61,885 nt of DNA from NCBI GenBank assembly GCA_964557975.1, contig CAZLCG010000008.1:1-61885 (forward strand), in the 5' to 3' direction. The translations under genes were made by a program, and so were the position numbers. Below are positions 40,610-49,600 of the stretch, piece after piece (the first letter of the stretch is position 1; every line of letters begins with the position of its first letter). Source of the DNA: Fimenecus sp964557975 (GTDB lineage: Bacteria; Bacillota; Clostridia; Oscillospirales; Acutalibacteraceae). The notes below the pieces were generated by a model. It worked only from the letters and a program-made list of their open reading frames with translations, was not told the DNA's origin and ran no database searches.

Positions 40610-42883
40610 ATGAACAACGATTTGCTTTGGTACAGCTCGCCCGCTGAATTTTGGACCGACGCCCTGCCCTTAGGCAACGGCAGTCTGGGCGGTATGCTTT
40701 TCAGCGGAACGGATAAGGACAGAATTGCTTTAAACCACGATACGCTGTGGAGCGGATTCCCCCGTGAATATGATAATAAAAAAGCCTTCCCGTCTTTTAA
40801 AGCGGCGCAGTCTCTTGCAAATGACGGAAGGCTTTATGAGGCTCAGGCGGAGCTTGAAAAGAATTTTCTTACCTCTTGGTCACAGGCATATCTTCCGCTC
40901 GGGGATATGTATTTGGACTTCGGTATGCGTTTCTCTAAAATTGAGAACTATAAAAGAGCCCTTGATATTTCTACTGCGGTGCATACCTGCACATACATAA
41001 AAAATAAAACAATGTTTAAAAAGCAGGCGTTTATTTCCAACCCCGACGGCGTTTTGGTTTACAGAACGGAAACCGATAAAAAGGTCGATTTTTCCGTAAG
41101 CTTTAACTGCAAGCTCAGGCACAGCCTGACGCTTTTGGAAAATTTGCTTATAATTGACGGTATCTGCCCGAGCGACAGTGATTCCCTGTCGCCGAAATAT
41201 CCGTGCAATTCGCTGATTTATTCAAAAAAAGAGCGGGAACAGGGCGTTTCCTTCAGAACGGCGGTAAAAATCGTTACAGACGGAAAATGCGTAAAAAGCG
41301 GCGGCTTCTTCAACATTTCGGATTCAACCGACACAGTTATTATTTTAAGCACGGCAACAAATTTTGAAAACGGGCTGACCGCCCCATACAAGAGCAAAAA
41401 GGATTACGGGACGCTCGCTGTCAAAGCGGTTGAAAACGCTCGAAAAAAAGGCTTTGACGCGCTTTTAAAAACTCATGTCGATGATTATAAAAAGTATTAT
41501 GACAGGGTTACCCTTTCCCTCGGTACGGGAAGCTCCAACGCCTCTTTGCCGACCGATGAAAGGCTTGCCGGATTTGTCAACGATAAATCGGATACGGGGC
41601 TTTATGAGCTTTTATATAATTATTCGCGCTATCTTCTGATTTCTTCATCACGAGAAAACACAGCGGCAACGAATCTTCAGGGAATTTGGAACGAAAGTTT
41701 AAGACCCGCATGGAATTCAAACTACACAATCAATATAAACACGCAGATGAATTATTGGTCGGCGCTTAAAAGCAACCTTGCCGAAACAGTATTGCCGCTT
41801 ACCGAGCTTGTAAAAACGATTTCGGTCACGGGTGAAAAAACCGCAGGCAATTTTTATAACGCCAAAGGCTTTGTCGCCCACCATAACTCCGATATATGGG
41901 GCTTCAGTGTTCCTACGCTCGGCTCTGCCTCTTGGGGCTTTTGGCAGGGAGGCTCGGGGTGGCTTTGCCACACCGTTTGGGAATACTACGAATACACTTT
42001 AGATAAAAAATATCTTAAAGACACCGCTCTGCCGTTAATAGAAAAGGCCGCGGAGTTTTACAACGACATTCTTTATGAAAGCAAGGACGGCAGTTTGTGC
42101 GTTTCTCCCTCAACCTCACCCGAAAACACATTTTTTAATAACGGCAAGGAAATATCGGTTGCAAAATCGTCTGTTATCACAGACACAATCGTGCTTGACG
42201 TTTTCAAGAACTACCTAAAGTGCTGCGACGAATTGGGCGAAAGGAGCAATTTATATAATGAAATCTCTGAAAAGATAACGAGGATCAAGCCGTTCAAAAC
42301 AGGCTCCGACGGCAGACTTTTAGAGTGGGAAAGCGAATACCGCGAAAAGAGCGTTAACCACAGACATCTCTCGCACCTTATAGGTCTTTTCCCGTTTGAT
42401 ATTATAAATGAAAGGACTATGCCCGATATTGTCGAAGCCTGCCGCAGAAGCCTTGAAAAAAGGGGCGATGAAGGTACGGGCTGGAGTCTTGCGTGGAAAA
42501 TAAACCTTTGGGCAAGGCTTAAAGACGGCAACCGTGCGCTGAAGCTCCTTAATATGCAGTTAAATCCCGTAAAATCGCAGAAAAACTCCTCGCTTAATTA
42601 CGGCGGAGGCGGCGGGACTTATCCGAATATGCTTGACGCCCACCCGCCGTTTCAAATCGACGGCAATTTCGGCTCGGCAAGCGGAATAAATGAAATGCTT
42701 TTGCAGTCGGACAGCGAAAACATATATCTTCTTCCCGCTCTGCCCGACTGCTGGAGCAACGGCTTCGTTAAAGGGCTTCGGGAAAAAGGGAACATAACCG
42801 TTGACATATTTTGGCAAAACAATAAGGTCGCCGATTATAAAATTCACGGCGACTTAAACGGTAAAAAGGTTGTGTTTAATTAA
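40610..42883 (+). CDS. Glycoside hydrolase family 95 (alpha-L-fucosidase type)
   Basis: A 757-residue enzyme. The N-terminal GH95 domain has WTDALPLGNGSLGGMLF and DTLWSGFP. The (alpha/alpha)6 catalytic barrel has LQGIWNES, NTQMNYWSAL (Asn pair equivalent to the catalytic Asn residues of AfcA), CVSPSTSPEN (catalytic Glu), SHLIGLFPF and QIDGNFG. No signal peptide is visible, so it probably acts inside the cell on imported fucosyl oligosaccharides. Some GH95 enzymes prefer L-galactose. The ATG follows AAGGAGG. It stands alone, with no transporter or fucose pathway gene nearby. Confidence 0.92.
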   Translation: MNNDLLWYSSPAEFWTDALPLGNGSLGGMLFSGTDKDRIALNHDTLWSGFPREYDNKKAFPSFKAAQSLANDGRLYEAQAELEKNFLTSWSQAYLPLGDMYLDFGMRFSKIENYKRALDISTAVHTCTYIKNKTMFKKQAFISNPDGVLVYRTETDKKVDFSVSFNCKLRHSLTLLENLLIIDGICPSDSDSLSPKYPCNSLIYSKKEREQGVSFRTAVKIVTDGKCVKSGGFFNISDSTDTVIILSTATNFENGLTAPYKSKKDYGTLAVKAVENARKKGFDALLKTHVDDYKKYYDRVTLSLGTGSSNASLPTDERLAGFVNDKSDTGLYELLYNYSRYLLISSSRENTAATNLQGIWNESLRPAWNSNYTININTQMNYWSALKSNLAETVLPLTELVKTISVTGEKTAGNFYNAKGFVAHHNSDIWGFSVPTLGSASWGFWQGGSGWLCHTVWEYYEYTLDKKYLKDTALPLIEKAAEFYNDILYESKDGSLCVSPSTSPENTFFNNGKEISVAKSSVITDTIVLDVFKNYLKCCDELGERSNLYNEISEKITRIKPFKTGSDGRLLEWESEYREKSVNHRHLSHLIGLFPFDIINERTMPDIVEACRRSLEKRGDEGTGWSLAWKINLWARLKDGNRALKLLNMQLNPVKSQKNSSLNYGGGGGTYPNMLDAHPPFQIDGNFGSASGINEMLLQSDSENIYLLPALPDCWSNGFVKGLREKGNITVDIFWQNNKVADYKIHGDLNGKKVVFN

Positions 42884-42884
42884 A

Positions 42885-42929
42885 GCAAAAGCCCGATTTT
42901 TCAGTGAATTTTACAGCTTCACCGTCGGG
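42885..42929 (-). terminator. Terminator of the folate operon
   Basis: CCCGA (42892-42896) / TCGGG (42925-42929) with inner GTGAA/TTCAC pairs; on the minus strand it is followed by CTTTTGC. The hairpin contains the folK stop codon. Confidence 0.5.
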
Positions 42930-43384
42930 AGACTGACATTAAGGCTTTTGTATTCCTTGTCGAATTTAAAACCAAGGGCGGAATTTTCGGGGAATAAATC
43001 ATGCAGCGGAACAAGCACAAAATCCCTTTGCAGAATATACGGATGCGGAACAGTCAATTCCCGACTGTCGCTTGAAAAGCCCTCATACAGCAAAACGTCA
43101 ATGTCGATTATTCTCGGTCCGTTTTTAAAGGCTCTTACCCTGCCTAAAGCGGATTCTATCCCGAGACACGCCCCCAAAAGAGCGTGCGGCGAAAGCTCGG
43201 TTTCAATAAGCACGGCGCAGTTTAAAAAATTATCCTGCCGTTTATATCCCCACGGCTCTGTTTCATAGATTTCCGAAACCCTTTTAATCTCGGTTTTCAC
43301 AAGCAGCCCGAGTGAGGAAAGAGCGTTTTTAATATTCTGTTTTTTATCGCCCATATTCGTGCCTATTCCGAGTACCGCCCTCAT
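42911..43384 (-). CDS. folK: Hydroxymethyldihydropterin pyrophosphokinase
   Basis: Adds pyrophosphate to 6-hydroxymethyl-7,8-dihydropterin for folate synthesis. The 157-residue product has VLGIGTNMGDKKQNI, YETEPWGY, FLNCAVLIET and GPRIIDIDVLLY, all canonical. The ATG has AGGAG upstream and overlaps the folB stop (ATGA). Last gene of folE-folP-folB-folK. Confidence 0.95.
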   Translation of the reverse strand: MRAVLGIGTNMGDKKQNIKNALSSLGLLVKTEIKRVSEIYETEPWGYKRQDNFLNCAVLIETELSPHALLGACLGIESALGRVRAFKNGPRIIDIDVLLYEGFSSDSRELTVPHPYILQRDFVLVPLHDLFPENSALGFKFDKEYKSLNVSLPTVKL

Positions 43385-43743
43385 GCTCTGCTCCTTGTAA
43401 TTTCGACGGCAACATAATCGAAGTCCGCGCTTATAGGCGCTTCGGGCTTCTTTACGGTTACCGTAACCTCGCTTATTTTTTCAAATTCCGAAAGCACGGC
43501 GTCGGCAACAGCCTGTGCCGCCTTTTCGAGCAAATCATATTTTTCCCGCAAAAAAGCTCTGCGTGCGCTTTTAATTATTTTCGCATAGCTTACGGTGTCG
43601 GCAACATTATCCGTACTGCAAGGCACGCACAGAGAAAGACGAGCTTTAATGTCGATAATAAAATTCTGCCCTTCCTCTTTCTCCTCGGGATTTACCCCGT
43701 GAAAAGCGAATAGTTTAAGACCTTTAACAATTATTTTGTCCAT
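43381..43743 (-). CDS. folB: Dihydroneopterin aldolase
   Basis: Converts dihydroneopterin to 6-hydroxymethyldihydropterin; 120 residues, normal length. LKLFAFHGVNPEEKEEGQNF carries the family signature, with the substrate-binding Glu near 74 (LLEKAAQAVADAV) and the catalytic Lys in VTVKKPEAPI. Its start lies inside the end of folP (13-base overlap). Confidence 0.95.
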   Translation of the reverse strand: MDKIIVKGLKLFAFHGVNPEEKEEGQNFIIDIKARLSLCVPCSTDNVADTVSYAKIIKSARRAFLREKYDLLEKAAQAVADAVLSEFEKISEVTVTVKKPEAPISADFDYVAVEITRSRA

Positions 43744-44582
43744 GACCTGCCCCTTACCAATTTATCCGCTGTTTTTGCCGAAAGCACGGCTTCCTTAACG
43801 TGATGAACTCTTATAAAATCGGTTCCGCCCGCTATTGAAAGCACATCCGCAGCTATTGTGCCGAACACCCTGTCATAGCCGTCCGCGCCTGTCGTTTCCT
43901 TAATAATTCTTTTGCAGGAAAGCGCGGTCAAAAGCGCTCTTTCGGGGGTTTTGAGTTTATTTATATTTCTTACAAGCTCTAAATTATCCTCATAAGATTT
44001 TCCGAAGCCTATGCCCATATCGAAGCATAGATTTTCTTTTTTTATGCCGTAACTCAAAGCCTTTTTTTGAGCCTCGTCAAAGAACCCGACAACTCCGTTT
44101 GTAACACCGCCCAAATCCGAAAAATCAGCCGTTTCGTCAGCGGATTTATGCCCCGTGTGGACGATGATCCACCCTGCATTATGTGAGCTTACCGTCTGTG
44201 CCATATCGGGATTTATAACGCCGCTTACATCGTTTATGATTGCCGCGCCGTGAGAAAGGCAGTAATCCGCGACCGAGGGATAAAATGTATCCACCGAAAC
44301 AGGAACGCTTATATTTTCAGAAAGCAGATCCATATACCGCTTTATAATTTCAAGTTCTTCGGCTTCTCCGAGGAGCGTACTCCCCGGTCTTGTAGACTGA
44401 GCGCCGACGTCGATAATATCCGCGCCGTTTTTCTGCATTTCAAGCGCGTGGACAACAGCTTTTTGCGGAGTGTTCCACTCTCCGCCGTCAAAAAAAGAGT
44501 CAGGCGTAACGTTGAGGATTCCCATTACATAAGTGCGTTCATTTAACGGGAAAGAAAAATTTTCCCCTCTGAAATAATACAA
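43731..44582 (-). CDS. folP: Dihydropteroate synthase
   Basis: Joins p-aminobenzoate to the pterin pyrophosphate; target of sulfonamides. The 283-residue product has VMGILNVTPDSFFDGG, IIDVGAQSTRPGS, SVDTFYPSVADYC, NDVSG, DMGIGFGKSYEDN and the C-terminal IRVHHVKE. Start TTG at 44582, preceded by GGGAGGCAGG within the 3' end of folE. Nothing odd in the sulfonamide-contact loops is obvious. Confidence 0.96.
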   Translation of the reverse strand: MYYFRGENFSFPLNERTYVMGILNVTPDSFFDGGEWNTPQKAVVHALEMQKNGADIIDVGAQSTRPGSTLLGEAEELEIIKRYMDLLSENISVPVSVDTFYPSVADYCLSHGAAIINDVSGVINPDMAQTVSSHNAGWIIVHTGHKSADETADFSDLGGVTNGVVGFFDEAQKKALSYGIKKENLCFDMGIGFGKSYEDNLELVRNINKLKTPERALLTALSCKRIIKETTGADGYDRVFGTIAADVLSIAGGTDFIRVHHVKEAVLSAKTADKLVRGRSWTK

Positions 44583-44583
44583 A

Positions 44584-45147
44584 TTACCTGCCTCCCTGCA
44601 AAAGCGACATAGCCTCCGCTCTTGTTCTCGCGTCCTTGCGCATTGAGCCTCGCAGCGCCGAGGTCTGTGTTGTCGCGCCCGCCGCTCTCGCGCCTCTCAT
44701 TGTCATACAAAGATGCTCCGCTTCAATTACAACCGCAACGCCCTTGGGAGAAAGATTTTCTTCAAGGAAGTCGGCAATCTGTGAGGTCAGCCTTTCCTGA
44801 AGCTGCGGTTTTTTTGAAAAGCTGTCAACAATTCTCGCAAGCTTTGAAAGACCTATAACCTTGCCCTCTGACGGTATGTATGCTATATGGGCCTTGCCGA
44901 CGAACGGCAAAAGATGATGCTCGCACATTGAATACATAGGTATATCACGGACTATAACCATCTCGTCGTTATCGCCCTCGTTAAACACCTTTAAATGCCT
45001 TGCGGGATTGTCCTCAATGCCCGCAAAAATCTCCTCATACATATTGGCAACCCTTTTGGGAGTTTCCGCAAGCCCCTCTCTGTCAGGATTTTCTCCTATT
45101 GCAATAAGGATCTCCCTGACCGCGTTTTCGATTCTTTTTTTATCCAT
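44584..45147 (-). CDS. folE: GTP cyclohydrolase I
   Basis: Commits GTP to pterin synthesis; 187 residues. Zinc-site MCEHHLLPFVGKAHIAYIP and LCMTMRGARAAGA are complete (Cys, His, Cys ligands), followed by TQTSALRG. Start ATG at 45147 with GGCGG upstream. First folate gene, 39 bases after the LCP-like gene. Confidence 0.96.
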   Translation of the reverse strand: MDKKRIENAVREILIAIGENPDREGLAETPKRVANMYEEIFAGIEDNPARHLKVFNEGDNDEMVIVRDIPMYSMCEHHLLPFVGKAHIAYIPSEGKVIGLSKLARIVDSFSKKPQLQERLTSQIADFLEENLSPKGVAVVIEAEHLCMTMRGARAAGATTQTSALRGSMRKDARTRAEAMSLLQGGR

Positions 45148-45186
45148 ACATGCCGCCGCCTTTCATCAGCCTTATGATAAAACGAA

Positions 45187-46050
45187 TTACTTACCATCTG
45201 TTTCTTCAACCGCGTTTGCGGCGTCGCCCGCAGGAACAATATTGCCGCCCGAGTTTATAAACGCTGAAAGCTCACCTTTTTTGTTTGTAAAATCCACTAT
45301 TGAAATATCGGTTTCGGAATTGTTGGCAAGATACGAAAAAAGACTATCCATTGAGTTCAGGTTGTCCTCGCCGAAAACAGTTGATAGGAAAGCGCAAAAA
45401 GCGGAATTTTTTTCATCCTCGGAGCAATACTTTAAATATTTTAAAAGCAAATCGCTTGACAGACTTTGCTCTCCCGCGTCAAGCGACAGACCGCCCGAGC
45501 TTACCGCCGCAGGAACGTTAACGGTAATATCTCCCGTTTTTGAAACGAACGATTTAAACTGAGCTTCGCTTACCTTAACATATCTGTCAATATTAACCGA
45601 GTAAGCGCTCTTGACCGCTTCCCGCAAGCCTGCCGCACCGAATTTTTTGTAATGCCCGTCAAAAGTAAGAGAAACGCCGCCTGCCTCCGAAACCGTACTT
45701 CCCGAAATGCCGTACACCTCTATCCGAGTCTCGGGCATATTGCTTTTTATCAGAAAAGAAAACAGCAGTCCGCCATCGGAATCGGCACAAATAAACAAGA
45801 TGTTCGATTTTCCCGACATTTCCGCAATTTCGCTTGTCTGCTCAGACTCCGCCTCGGTTGTGCTTTCGAGCGCGGAGGATTTTAAATTTCCCAAATCAAA
45901 ATCAAGCGTTTTCATAAACATAAGCAGGGATATTGAGCCGAGAACGACCGTAAACGCCGCAAATGAAACAATAAAATATTTAATTCGCTTGGAGTTTTTC
46001 TTTTCATTACTTGAAAAATCAAGTTTTTTTGCAGGCTTTTCGCGCTTCAA
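45187..46050 (-). CDS. Membrane-anchored protein with a degenerate LCP-like domain
   Basis: A 287-residue protein: short basic N-terminus, one membrane helix (about 26-48), a Ser/Glu-rich linker, then an extracytoplasmic domain. The pattern AGLREAVKSAYSVNIDRYVKVSEAQFKSFVSKTGDI then LDAGEQSLSSDLLLKYLK follows the LytR-CpsA-Psr fold. The arginine-rich phosphate-binding motifs of active LCP ligases are missing, so wall-polymer transfer is doubtful. I prefer TTG at 46050 over GTG at 46059, which overlaps the RBS GAGGTG. Sits between clpX and the folate genes. Confidence 0.6.
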   Translation of the reverse strand: MKREKPAKKLDFSSNEKKNSKRIKYFIVSFAAFTVVLGSISLLMFMKTLDFDLGNLKSSALESTTEAESEQTSEIAEMSGKSNILFICADSDGGLLFSFLIKSNMPETRIEVYGISGSTVSEAGGVSLTFDGHYKKFGAAGLREAVKSAYSVNIDRYVKVSEAQFKSFVSKTGDITVNVPAAVSSGGLSLDAGEQSLSSDLLLKYLKYCSEDEKNSAFCAFLSTVFGEDNLNSMDSLFSYLANNSETDISIVDFTNKKGELSAFINSGGNIVPAGDAANAVEETDGK

Positions 46051-46076
46051 TATCCTCACCTCTTATATTTTAATTT

Positions 46077-46112
46077 AAAAAGCCGACTGACCAGCAATCG
46101 GCTTTTTTTAGC
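46077..46112 (-). terminator. clpX terminator
   Basis: AAAAAGCCGA(C/T)TG stem (46077-46089 / 46095-46107) flanked by T tracts on both strands. Confidence 0.8.
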
Positions 46113-47396
46113 TTAGCCTGCGGATTTTTTATCTGCCGCAGTATTCTGTTTTACGCCCTTTGCGCGTTCTATTATGGGGCTTTCGCCGTTATTGACGCAA
46201 TCCTTGGTAATGACGACCCTTTTAACGTCGTTTTCCGACGGAGTGTTGAACATTATGGGGAGAAGCGTTTTTTCAATTATAGCCCTAAGCCCTCTTGCGC
46301 CCGTTTTCTTTTCAAGCGTCAAGCCTGCAATCGCTTTAAGAGCGTCGTCTTTAAATTCGAGCGAAACGCCGTCCATTTTCATAAGCGCCTCATATTGCTT
46401 TACAAGGGCGTTTTTCGGCTCGGTGAGGATTCTTACAAGGGCTTCCTCGTCAAGATTGTCAAGCGTTGTAATTACGGGAACACGCCCGACAAGCTCGGGA
46501 ATAAGACCGTACTTAACAAGGTCCTGAGGGATAACCTTTTGATAAATCCTTGTCATATCAATATTTTTCTTATCGACTATATTGCCCTCAAAGCCGAGTG
46601 TGGATTTGCCCTCTCTTGACTCGATAATTCTTTCTATTCCGTCAAAAGCGCCGCCGCAGATGAACAGTATATCGGTAGTGTCTACCTGAATAAATTCCTG
46701 CTGAGGATGCTTTCTGCCGCCCTGCGGAGGAACATTTGAAACCGTTCCCTCAAGAATTTTAAGAAGCGCCTGCTGAACACCCTCGCCGCTCACATCGCGG
46801 GTAATTGACGGGTTTTCGGACTTTCTTGCGATTTTGTCTATCTCATCGACATAAATTATGCCGTGCTGCGCCTTTTCAATGTCGTAATCAGCCGCCTGAA
46901 TAAGCCTTAAAAGAATATTTTCAACATCCTCGCCGACATAGCCCGCCTCGGTTAAAGTGGTTGCGTCCGCTATTGCGAACGGAACGTCGAGGATTTCCGC
47001 AAGCGTCTGCGCAAGCATGGTTTTGCCCACACCCGTAGGGCCTAAAAGCATAACGTTGCTTTTTTGAATGTTAACGTCGCTCTTATGTCCGTAAAAAATT
47101 CTTTTGTAATGGTTGTATACCGCAACGCTCAAGGCAACTTTTGCCGACTCCTGCCCGACTACATATTCGTCAAGCTTCGCTTTAATCTCCTGAGGCTTCG
47201 GCAAAGGTCCGGTCTGCGAATCCTTTTTGCGGCTGTTACGCCTTGAAGGACCGTCCTCCTCTATAATTCCCAGACACAGCTCGACGCACTCGTCACAGAT
47301 GCACACTCCCGGACCCGCAATAAGCTTTTCGACCTGATCCTGCGTTTTGCCGCAAAATGAACAGCGGACTATCTTGTTATCTGTTTCTCTTGCCAT
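46113..47396 (-). CDS. clpX: ClpX, ATPase subunit of ClpXP
   Basis: AAA+ unfoldase, 427 residues. N-terminal C4 zinc-binding domain (CSFCGKTQ...CICDECVELC), Walker A GPTGVGKTM, Walker B IIYVDEIDKIA, the pore loop GYVGEDVE and the ClpP-contact loop region. Extended C-terminus. ATG with GGAGGTAG upstream, 18 bases after clpP. Confidence 0.97.
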   Translation of the reverse strand: MARETDNKIVRCSFCGKTQDQVEKLIAGPGVCICDECVELCLGIIEEDGPSRRNSRKKDSQTGPLPKPQEIKAKLDEYVVGQESAKVALSVAVYNHYKRIFYGHKSDVNIQKSNVMLLGPTGVGKTMLAQTLAEILDVPFAIADATTLTEAGYVGEDVENILLRLIQAADYDIEKAQHGIIYVDEIDKIARKSENPSITRDVSGEGVQQALLKILEGTVSNVPPQGGRKHPQQEFIQVDTTDILFICGGAFDGIERIIESREGKSTLGFEGNIVDKKNIDMTRIYQKVIPQDLVKYGLIPELVGRVPVITTLDNLDEEALVRILTEPKNALVKQYEALMKMDGVSLEFKDDALKAIAGLTLEKKTGARGLRAIIEKTLLPIMFNTPSENDVKRVVITKDCVNNGESPIIERAKGVKQNTAADKKSAG

Positions 47397-47414
47397 AAAA
47401 GGCTACCTCCGCAA

Positions 47415-47996
47415 TTATCTCTTGTAAAGAACCTTATCGACAAGACCGTATCGCAGAGCCTCCTCGGCAGTCATAAAGTTATCCCTGTCCGTATCGGCGG
47501 CTATAACCTCGATGGGCTTGCCTGTATTCTCGGAAAGAATTTTATTAAGTCTTGCCTTAGTTGCAAGAATATGCTTTGCCGTAATCTCAATTTCGGTCGC
47601 CTGCCCCTGAGCGCCGCCCGAAGGCTGATGAATCATAATATCGGAATTTGGCAGAGCATATCTCTTGCCTTTTGCGCCCGATGAAAGCAGGAACGCTCCC
47701 ATTGAAGCCGCCATACCCATACAAATAGTGGAAACGTCGCACTTAATGTACTGCATGGTGTCGTAAATGGCAAAGCCTGCGGTAACCGAACCGCCGGGGC
47801 TGTTTATATAAAGGCTGATGTCCTTGTCGGGATCCTGCCCCTCAAGGTACAAAAGCTGAGCAACGACAACGCTTGCGCTCGCGTCGTTAACCTCATCCGA
47901 AAGAACAACTATTCTGTCATCAAGCAGTCTTGAAAAGATGTCGTAAGAGCGTTCGCCTCTGCTTGTCTGCTGAACTACATAAGGAACCAATGCCAT
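47415..47996 (-). CDS. clpP: ClpP protease
   Basis: Tetradecameric serine protease subunit, 193 residues. Catalytic Ser in GMAASMGAF, His in MIHQPSGGAQG and Asp in the DTDRDNFM region. Co-transcribed with tig and clpX in the conserved tig-clpP-clpX order. Confidence 0.98.
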   Translation of the reverse strand: MALVPYVVQQTSRGERSYDIFSRLLDDRIVVLSDEVNDASASVVVAQLLYLEGQDPDKDISLYINSPGGSVTAGFAIYDTMQYIKCDVSTICMGMAASMGAFLLSSGAKGKRYALPNSDIMIHQPSGGAQGQATEIEITAKHILATKARLNKILSENTGKPIEVIAADTDRDNFMTAEEALRYGLVDKVLYKR

Positions 47997-48072
47997 AATT
48001 CTTTACCTCCGAAAAGAAAATAATTTTTTCTAAAAATAATTATTGAAAGAAAGCCGGCGCTTTAATCAAAAA

Positions 48073-49524
48073 TTACTCGGCGTCTTCGGTTTTATTTGCC
48101 TCGGGCTTCTTTGCGGCGGTCTTCTTTGCCGTAGTCTTCTTTGCCGTAGTCTTCTTTGCGGCGACCTTTTTTGCCGCAGGCTTATTTTCGGTATTTTCAT
48201 CCGTTTTCTTTGACGGGTCCGCGCTCTTCTTAGCGGTTTTTTCCTCAGTGAACACGGCGTTTTCGATTACAAAGTCAACGGCTTTGCGCGCAAGAAGCTC
48301 GGGCTTAATGTTTTCGGCGGGAATTGCTTTTGCAATCTGCTCGACCTCCATATCATATTGTTTTGCATAGCTTTCATATTCCGCGTTTATATCGTTGTCG
48401 GAAACCTCAAGCTTTTCCTCTTCAATGATTTTTTCAAGCGCCAAATCAAGCTTAACCTGCTTTTCAGCCTGAGACTTAAAGCCCTCGCGGAACGCCTTTT
48501 CATCCATACCCGTATATTTAAGGTAGGTTTTCATATCAAGACCCTGCATTTGCAAACGGTATGAGAAGTCTTCAACATCCCTGTCGATTTTACTTTCAAT
48601 CATACAGTCGGGAATAACTGCTTCCACACTCTGCGCAAGCGTGTCAAGAACCGCATTTTTGGCCTCTGATTCAGCAGAATTTTTCTTTTGGGCTTCAAGC
48701 TCTTCTTTTACGCTCTTTTTAAGCTCGTCAACCGTATCGTATTCGCTGACGTCCTTAACAAATTCATCGTCAAGCGCGGGAACTTCCTTAACCTTGATTT
48801 CGTGAAGCTTAACTTTAAAGGTTGCGTCTTTGCCTGAAAGCCCTTCATGGTAATCCTCGGGGAATTTAACGTTAACATCAAACTCCTCGCCTGTCTTGTG
48901 ACCGATAATCTGCTCCTCAAAGCCGGGAACAAACTGGTTTGAGCCGATTGTAAGCTCATAGCTTTCATTCTTACCGCCCTCAAACGCTTCTCCGTCAACG
49001 AAGCCCTCGAAATCAATAACGGTAATATCGCCCTTCTTAACCTTTCTGTTTGTTTCAACGGTAACTATTCTCGAATTTTGGTCGAGCATCCTGTTGATAT
49101 GCTCTTTAACCTCGTCAGCGGAAACCTTTGACGGTTTTTTAACCGCCTTAATGCCCTTATATTTACCGAGCTTGATTTCAGGCTTAACAGTAACCTTAAA
49201 TTTCATTGTAAGCCCGTTCTCTCCCATTTCGGGAATGTCGAGGTCGTAAGGAGTGTCGATGACATCAAGCTTTGCTTCCTCAATAGCGGACGGAACAACA
49301 TCGGGATATATAATTTCAAGCGCGTCTTCATAAAAAACGTTTTTACCGTACATTTTTTCAATAAAAGCGCGTGGAGCTTTGCCTTTTCTGAAGCCGGGAA
49401 CGTTTATTTTCTTTCTGTTTTTGAAATATGCGCTGTTAACAGCCGCCTCAAAGGCTTCTGCGTCAACGGATACCTCAATTTCCCAGACATTTTCGTCAAC
49501 CTTGTTCGATGATTTTAAACTCAT
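48073..49524 (-). CDS. tig: Trigger factor with histone-H1-like C-terminal tail
   Basis: Ribosome-bound chaperone and peptidyl-prolyl isomerase, 483 residues. Ribosome-binding signature FRKGKAPRAF (near 44-53), FKBP domain (about 160-245) and helical C-terminal domain. The last ~50 residues are a Lys/Ala/Thr/Pro tail with AAKKTTAKK repeats, encoded by 15-bp tandem DNA repeats, which normal trigger factors lack. RBS AGGAGG. The tail could bind rRNA or DNA (inference). Confidence 0.95.
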   Translation of the reverse strand: MSLKSSNKVDENVWEIEVSVDAEAFEAAVNSAYFKNRKKINVPGFRKGKAPRAFIEKMYGKNVFYEDALEIIYPDVVPSAIEEAKLDVIDTPYDLDIPEMGENGLTMKFKVTVKPEIKLGKYKGIKAVKKPSKVSADEVKEHINRMLDQNSRIVTVETNRKVKKGDITVIDFEGFVDGEAFEGGKNESYELTIGSNQFVPGFEEQIIGHKTGEEFDVNVKFPEDYHEGLSGKDATFKVKLHEIKVKEVPALDDEFVKDVSEYDTVDELKKSVKEELEAQKKNSAESEAKNAVLDTLAQSVEAVIPDCMIESKIDRDVEDFSYRLQMQGLDMKTYLKYTGMDEKAFREGFKSQAEKQVKLDLALEKIIEEEKLEVSDNDINAEYESYAKQYDMEVEQIAKAIPAENIKPELLARKAVDFVIENAVFTEEKTAKKSADPSKKTDENTENKPAAKKVAAKKTTAKKTTAKKTAAKKPEANKTEDAE

Positions 49525-49561
49525 TTGTTTTTCCTCCTGAATTTTTTACACTAACTTAGGT

Positions 49562-49570
49562 ATTATAACA
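49562..49570 (-). promoter_or_regulatory. Extended -10 element upstream of tig
   Basis: TGTTATAAT on the minus strand, an extended -10. No good -35 box at 16-18 bases. It lies 38 bases before the tig start codon. Confidence 0.4.
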
Positions 49571-49600
49571 GATAATGTAAAAAATTACCATAGTTTTTTA

